From an uncultured Candidatus Saccharibacteria bacterium (GTDB lineage Bacteria > Patescibacteriota > Saccharimonadia > Saccharimonadales > Saccharimonadaceae), in NCBI GenBank assembly GCA_937902295.1, contig CALGUM010000035.1, forward strand, positions 1-15,661: a stretch of DNA of 15,661 bases, in the 5' to 3' direction. The notes below the pieces were generated by a model that made no database searches, had not been told where the DNA came from, and worked only from the letters and a program-made list of their open reading frames with translations. Shown here one piece after another: positions 13,731 to 15,661 of this stretch (positions within the stretch are counted from its first letter, which is position 1; the number at the start of each line of letters is the position of its first letter). The position numbers and the translations under genes are program-made.

Positions 13731-14945
13731 CAAGCGCGACGAAAGTTTTTTACTTAAATTTCGGTGACCGCTATCCGTGATGAGAATATCATCCTCAATG
13801 CGCACACCTATGCCTTCTTCTGGTATATAAATACCTGGCTCGACTGTCAGGAGCATACCTGGCCGGAACTCAGTTGGTGCGCCGAGCGAATCATGTACAT
13901 CGACACCGAGCCCATGACTAATCGCATGCGGAAAGTACGTGCGGTATTGTTCGCTGTCAAGCGAATCAACTAAGTCCAGTTCAACTAGCGCCTGCTTCAT
14001 GCGCATGTCTGCTTGCTCACTGTACTGCCTTACATCTAGACCAGGTCGCAACAGGTCAATAATATCGCGATGAGCAGATTGCACCGCTACATGCACTGCC
14101 CGTTGACGTTTTGTAGCCTCACCATACGCATACGTCCGCGTGATGTCCGCCGCATAGTGTTCTACTTGCGCACCTACATCGAGCAATACCAGTGATTTCT
14201 TCGAAAGCCTCGCATTATTCTCAACGTAGTGCAAGGTGCAGGCATTGCTACCCGCCGCCACGATGGGATCATACGCATGACCTGCTGCACCAGCCCTCCT
14301 AAAGCCGCTGGTGATATCGGCTTCTACTTCATATTCATGTCTGTATGTCGCAAATTTTTCGTGCACATCTTGTAGCATGCGAACAGTGAGGTCGATAGCA
14401 AACTCAATTACTTTAACCTCAACAGGCTGCTTAATAGCCCGTAGTTTCGCGAGTGTAGGTCGAAAATCCTGCACGTCTGCAAACTGTCTTGCAAGACGCT
14501 CACGCATCTCACGCATCGCAGGATTTAATGTAAATTCAAACGCCTCAGCTCGCCCTGGTTGATCAATCGTATAGACAAGTCGGTGCTGCCGCGCAATTTG
14601 CGCGAGTAAATCATTGGCTGCATTCCTAGTAATTACTTCGTCGACACCGCTAACTTGCATCGCTTGCTCTGGCGTTATTTCGCCGTCAAATAACGCATGA
14701 ACAGGATCGACGTCTGGCGACACGAGCCATGATTTACCACGCGTTGCATCGAGAATAAGCCACCACCCCGCCCTCTCGATACCAGTGAGATACCAAAAAT
14801 TCGCTTCTTGTTCAAACCGAAAGGCGGCATCATGGCTTCGCTGCATAGCGCCATACGCGCTCGCCACCAATACACTACCCTCAAGTAGGCCCATTGCTCT
14901 TTGACGATTCGTGGCAAAAAATTCGGCTGTTAATAATTTCTTCAT
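13728..14945 (-). CDS. pepP: Xaa-Pro aminopeptidase (M24B family)
   Basis: Metallopeptidase of 405 residues that removes an N-terminal residue preceding proline. The N-terminal aminopeptidase-P domain (about 1-150, with EQEANFWYLTGIERAG at 45-60) is followed by the pita-bread catalytic domain. The five metal ligands are all present: D256 (LLDVGAQ), D267 (AADITRTY), H344 (ISHGLGVDVHD), E369 (TVEPGIY) and E384 (VRIEDD). H239 in LHY and H351 are likely substrate histidines. The length is near the typical 420-440, and no signal peptide is present. ATG 14945 has no ribosome site; TATGAT and TGATACGCT sequences lie within 20 bases upstream, which may again mean a very short leader. It lies 35 bases downstream of uvrC. 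It would help use proline-containing peptides, which fits with the peptide-type binding protein nearby (inference). Confidence 0.93.
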   Translation of the reverse strand: MKKLLTAEFFATNRQRAMGLLEGSVLVASAYGAMQRSHDAAFRFEQEANFWYLTGIERAGWWLILDATRGKSWLVSPDVDPVHALFDGEITPEQAMQVSGVDEVITRNAANDLLAQIARQHRLVYTIDQPGRAEAFEFTLNPAMREMRERLARQFADVQDFRPTLAKLRAIKQPVEVKVIEFAIDLTVRMLQDVHEKFATYRHEYEVEADITSGFRRAGAAGHAYDPIVAAGSNACTLHYVENNARLSKKSLVLLDVGAQVEHYAADITRTYAYGEATKRQRAVHVAVQSAHRDIIDLLRPGLDVRQYSEQADMRMKQALVELDLVDSLDSEQYRTYFPHAISHGLGVDVHDSLGAPTEFRPGMLLTVEPGIYIPEEGIGVRIEDDILITDSGHRNLSKKLSSRL

Positions 14946-14980
14946 AATATTAGCGTATCATAATCGCTCATCTACTCATG

Positions 14981-15661
14981 CTATAGATATGTCATCAATT
15001 GTACGGTCTTACCTTCTCCGATTACTGCCACAATTTGCGCCCGCTCTGCCATTTTTATACCCCGCACACTACCAAACGCCTTCATAAGTTTTTTGCGCGT
15101 CGCAGGACCGATACCTGGAATGTCTTCGAGTACGCTCTCTGTCTGCTTTTGTCGCCTGAGTACTGTATGGTAGCTCACCGCAAAACGATGTGACTCATCG
15201 CGAATACGCTGAAAGAGCTTGATAAGATCCGTATGTGAATACGTGCGTGTGCTCGCGCGAAGATTGCGCGAATGCGACGAGGCATTCATCTGACCTGGAT
15301 GTAAATTTATGATATAAAAATCTTTAGAGCGCGTGATCACGATATCGTCTTGTGGCCCCGAAGCTCGTGCCGCAAGCTGCGTGGTATCGACATGAGAACG
15401 TGAGGCATGCACAATCAGCTCTTCTTCACGCTTCGCAATACTCACGAGCGGGCACCGTATGCCGCGCTCGTCAAGTGCGCGCGCGGCTGCCTCCAGCTGT
15501 CCTTTGCCTCCATCGATCAACAGAAGATCAGGTAGTCCCCAACTGCCAATATTTTTTGGGCTAAAACGTCGCAACAGCGTGTCATATATATTCGTATGAT
15601 CATCATTCTGTTGTAGTTTTGCTTTAAACTTTCGATACTCCGCACGATCACTTACGCCGTT
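14981..15661 (-). CDS. uvrC: Excinuclease ABC subunit C (UvrC), C-terminal part
   Basis: C-terminal 226 residues of the nuclease that makes both incisions in UvrABC nucleotide excision repair; the N-terminal part lies beyond the right edge. The frame is open through 15661, and the region just inside the edge reads SDRAEYRKFK, a known UvrC position. Visible features are the RNase H-like nuclease core LLLIDGGKGQLEAAARAL with its catalytic aspartate, IAKREEEL, IRDESHRFAVSYH with the catalytic histidine, and the C-terminal helix-hairpin-helix LEDIPGIGPATRKKLMKAFG. Between IAKREEEL and the RIRDESHRF block there are about 65 residues, where most UvrC proteins have about 25 (recalled comparison). 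The gene stops soon after the hairpin domain. It is followed 35 bases later by the peptidase gene. The TTG at 15572 is internal, not a start. Confidence 0.95.
   Translation of the reverse strand, partial: NGVSDRAEYRKFKAKLQQNDDHTNIYDTLLRRFSPKNIGSWGLPDLLLIDGGKGQLEAAARALDERGIRCPLVSIAKREEELIVHASRSHVDTTQLAARASGPQDDIVITRSKDFYIINLHPGQMNASSHSRNLRASTRTYSHTDLIKLFQRIRDESHRFAVSYHTVLRRQKQTESVLEDIPGIGPATRKKLMKAFGSVRGIKMAERAQIVAVIGEGKTVQLMTYL

Overview
The window looks like chromosomal sequence from a small-genome bacterium, most likely Candidatus Saccharibacteria (TM7) or another Patescibacteria/CPR lineage. Genes are tightly packed and use the standard code (no in-frame TGA is needed). Several start codons sit directly behind a -10 box with no Shine-Dalgarno. 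A secG - solute-binding protein pair carries the basic, non-lipoprotein N-terminal membrane anchor that I associate with Saccharibacteria. This placement is inference from gene content and style; no rRNA is present to confirm it.

Layout. 1-87: last codons of a plus-strand gene ending in a membrane helix. 197-844 (+): a membrane-anchored lysozyme-like protein related to the lambda-endolysin fold. 870-3298 (-): chaB, a small unknown protein, a four-helix membrane protein and a short-chain dehydrogenase with a 125-residue N-terminal extension. 3395-4570 (+): rarA, whose stop codon overlaps the stop of the convergent glucosidase gene. 4567-8911 (-): GH13 alpha-glucosidase, GH37 trehalase and ZIP metal transporter. 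8981-10804 (-): typA. 10921-11215 (-): tRNA-Val(UAC) and tRNA-Leu(GAG), each with its own promoter and terminator. 11274-14945 (-): family-5 solute-binding protein, secG, a holin-like four-helix membrane protein and an Xaa-Pro aminopeptidase. 14981-15661 (-): the C-terminal part of uvrC, running off the right edge.

How the genes fit together. Trehalase and alpha-glucosidase form a two-gene unit that would convert trehalose and short malto-/isomalto-oligosaccharides to glucose in the cytoplasm. The binding protein and the Xaa-Pro peptidase suggest uptake and trimming of peptides, as expected for a scavenging or host-dependent cell. rarA and uvrC are genome maintenance, while typA, secG and the tRNAs are housekeeping. 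I see no CRISPR array, insertion sequence, integrase or rRNA. The most unusual features are the recurring leaderless or near-leaderless starts, the trehalose/glucoside pair in a likely CPR genome, the tethered lysozyme-like protein, and the extended linker in UvrC.
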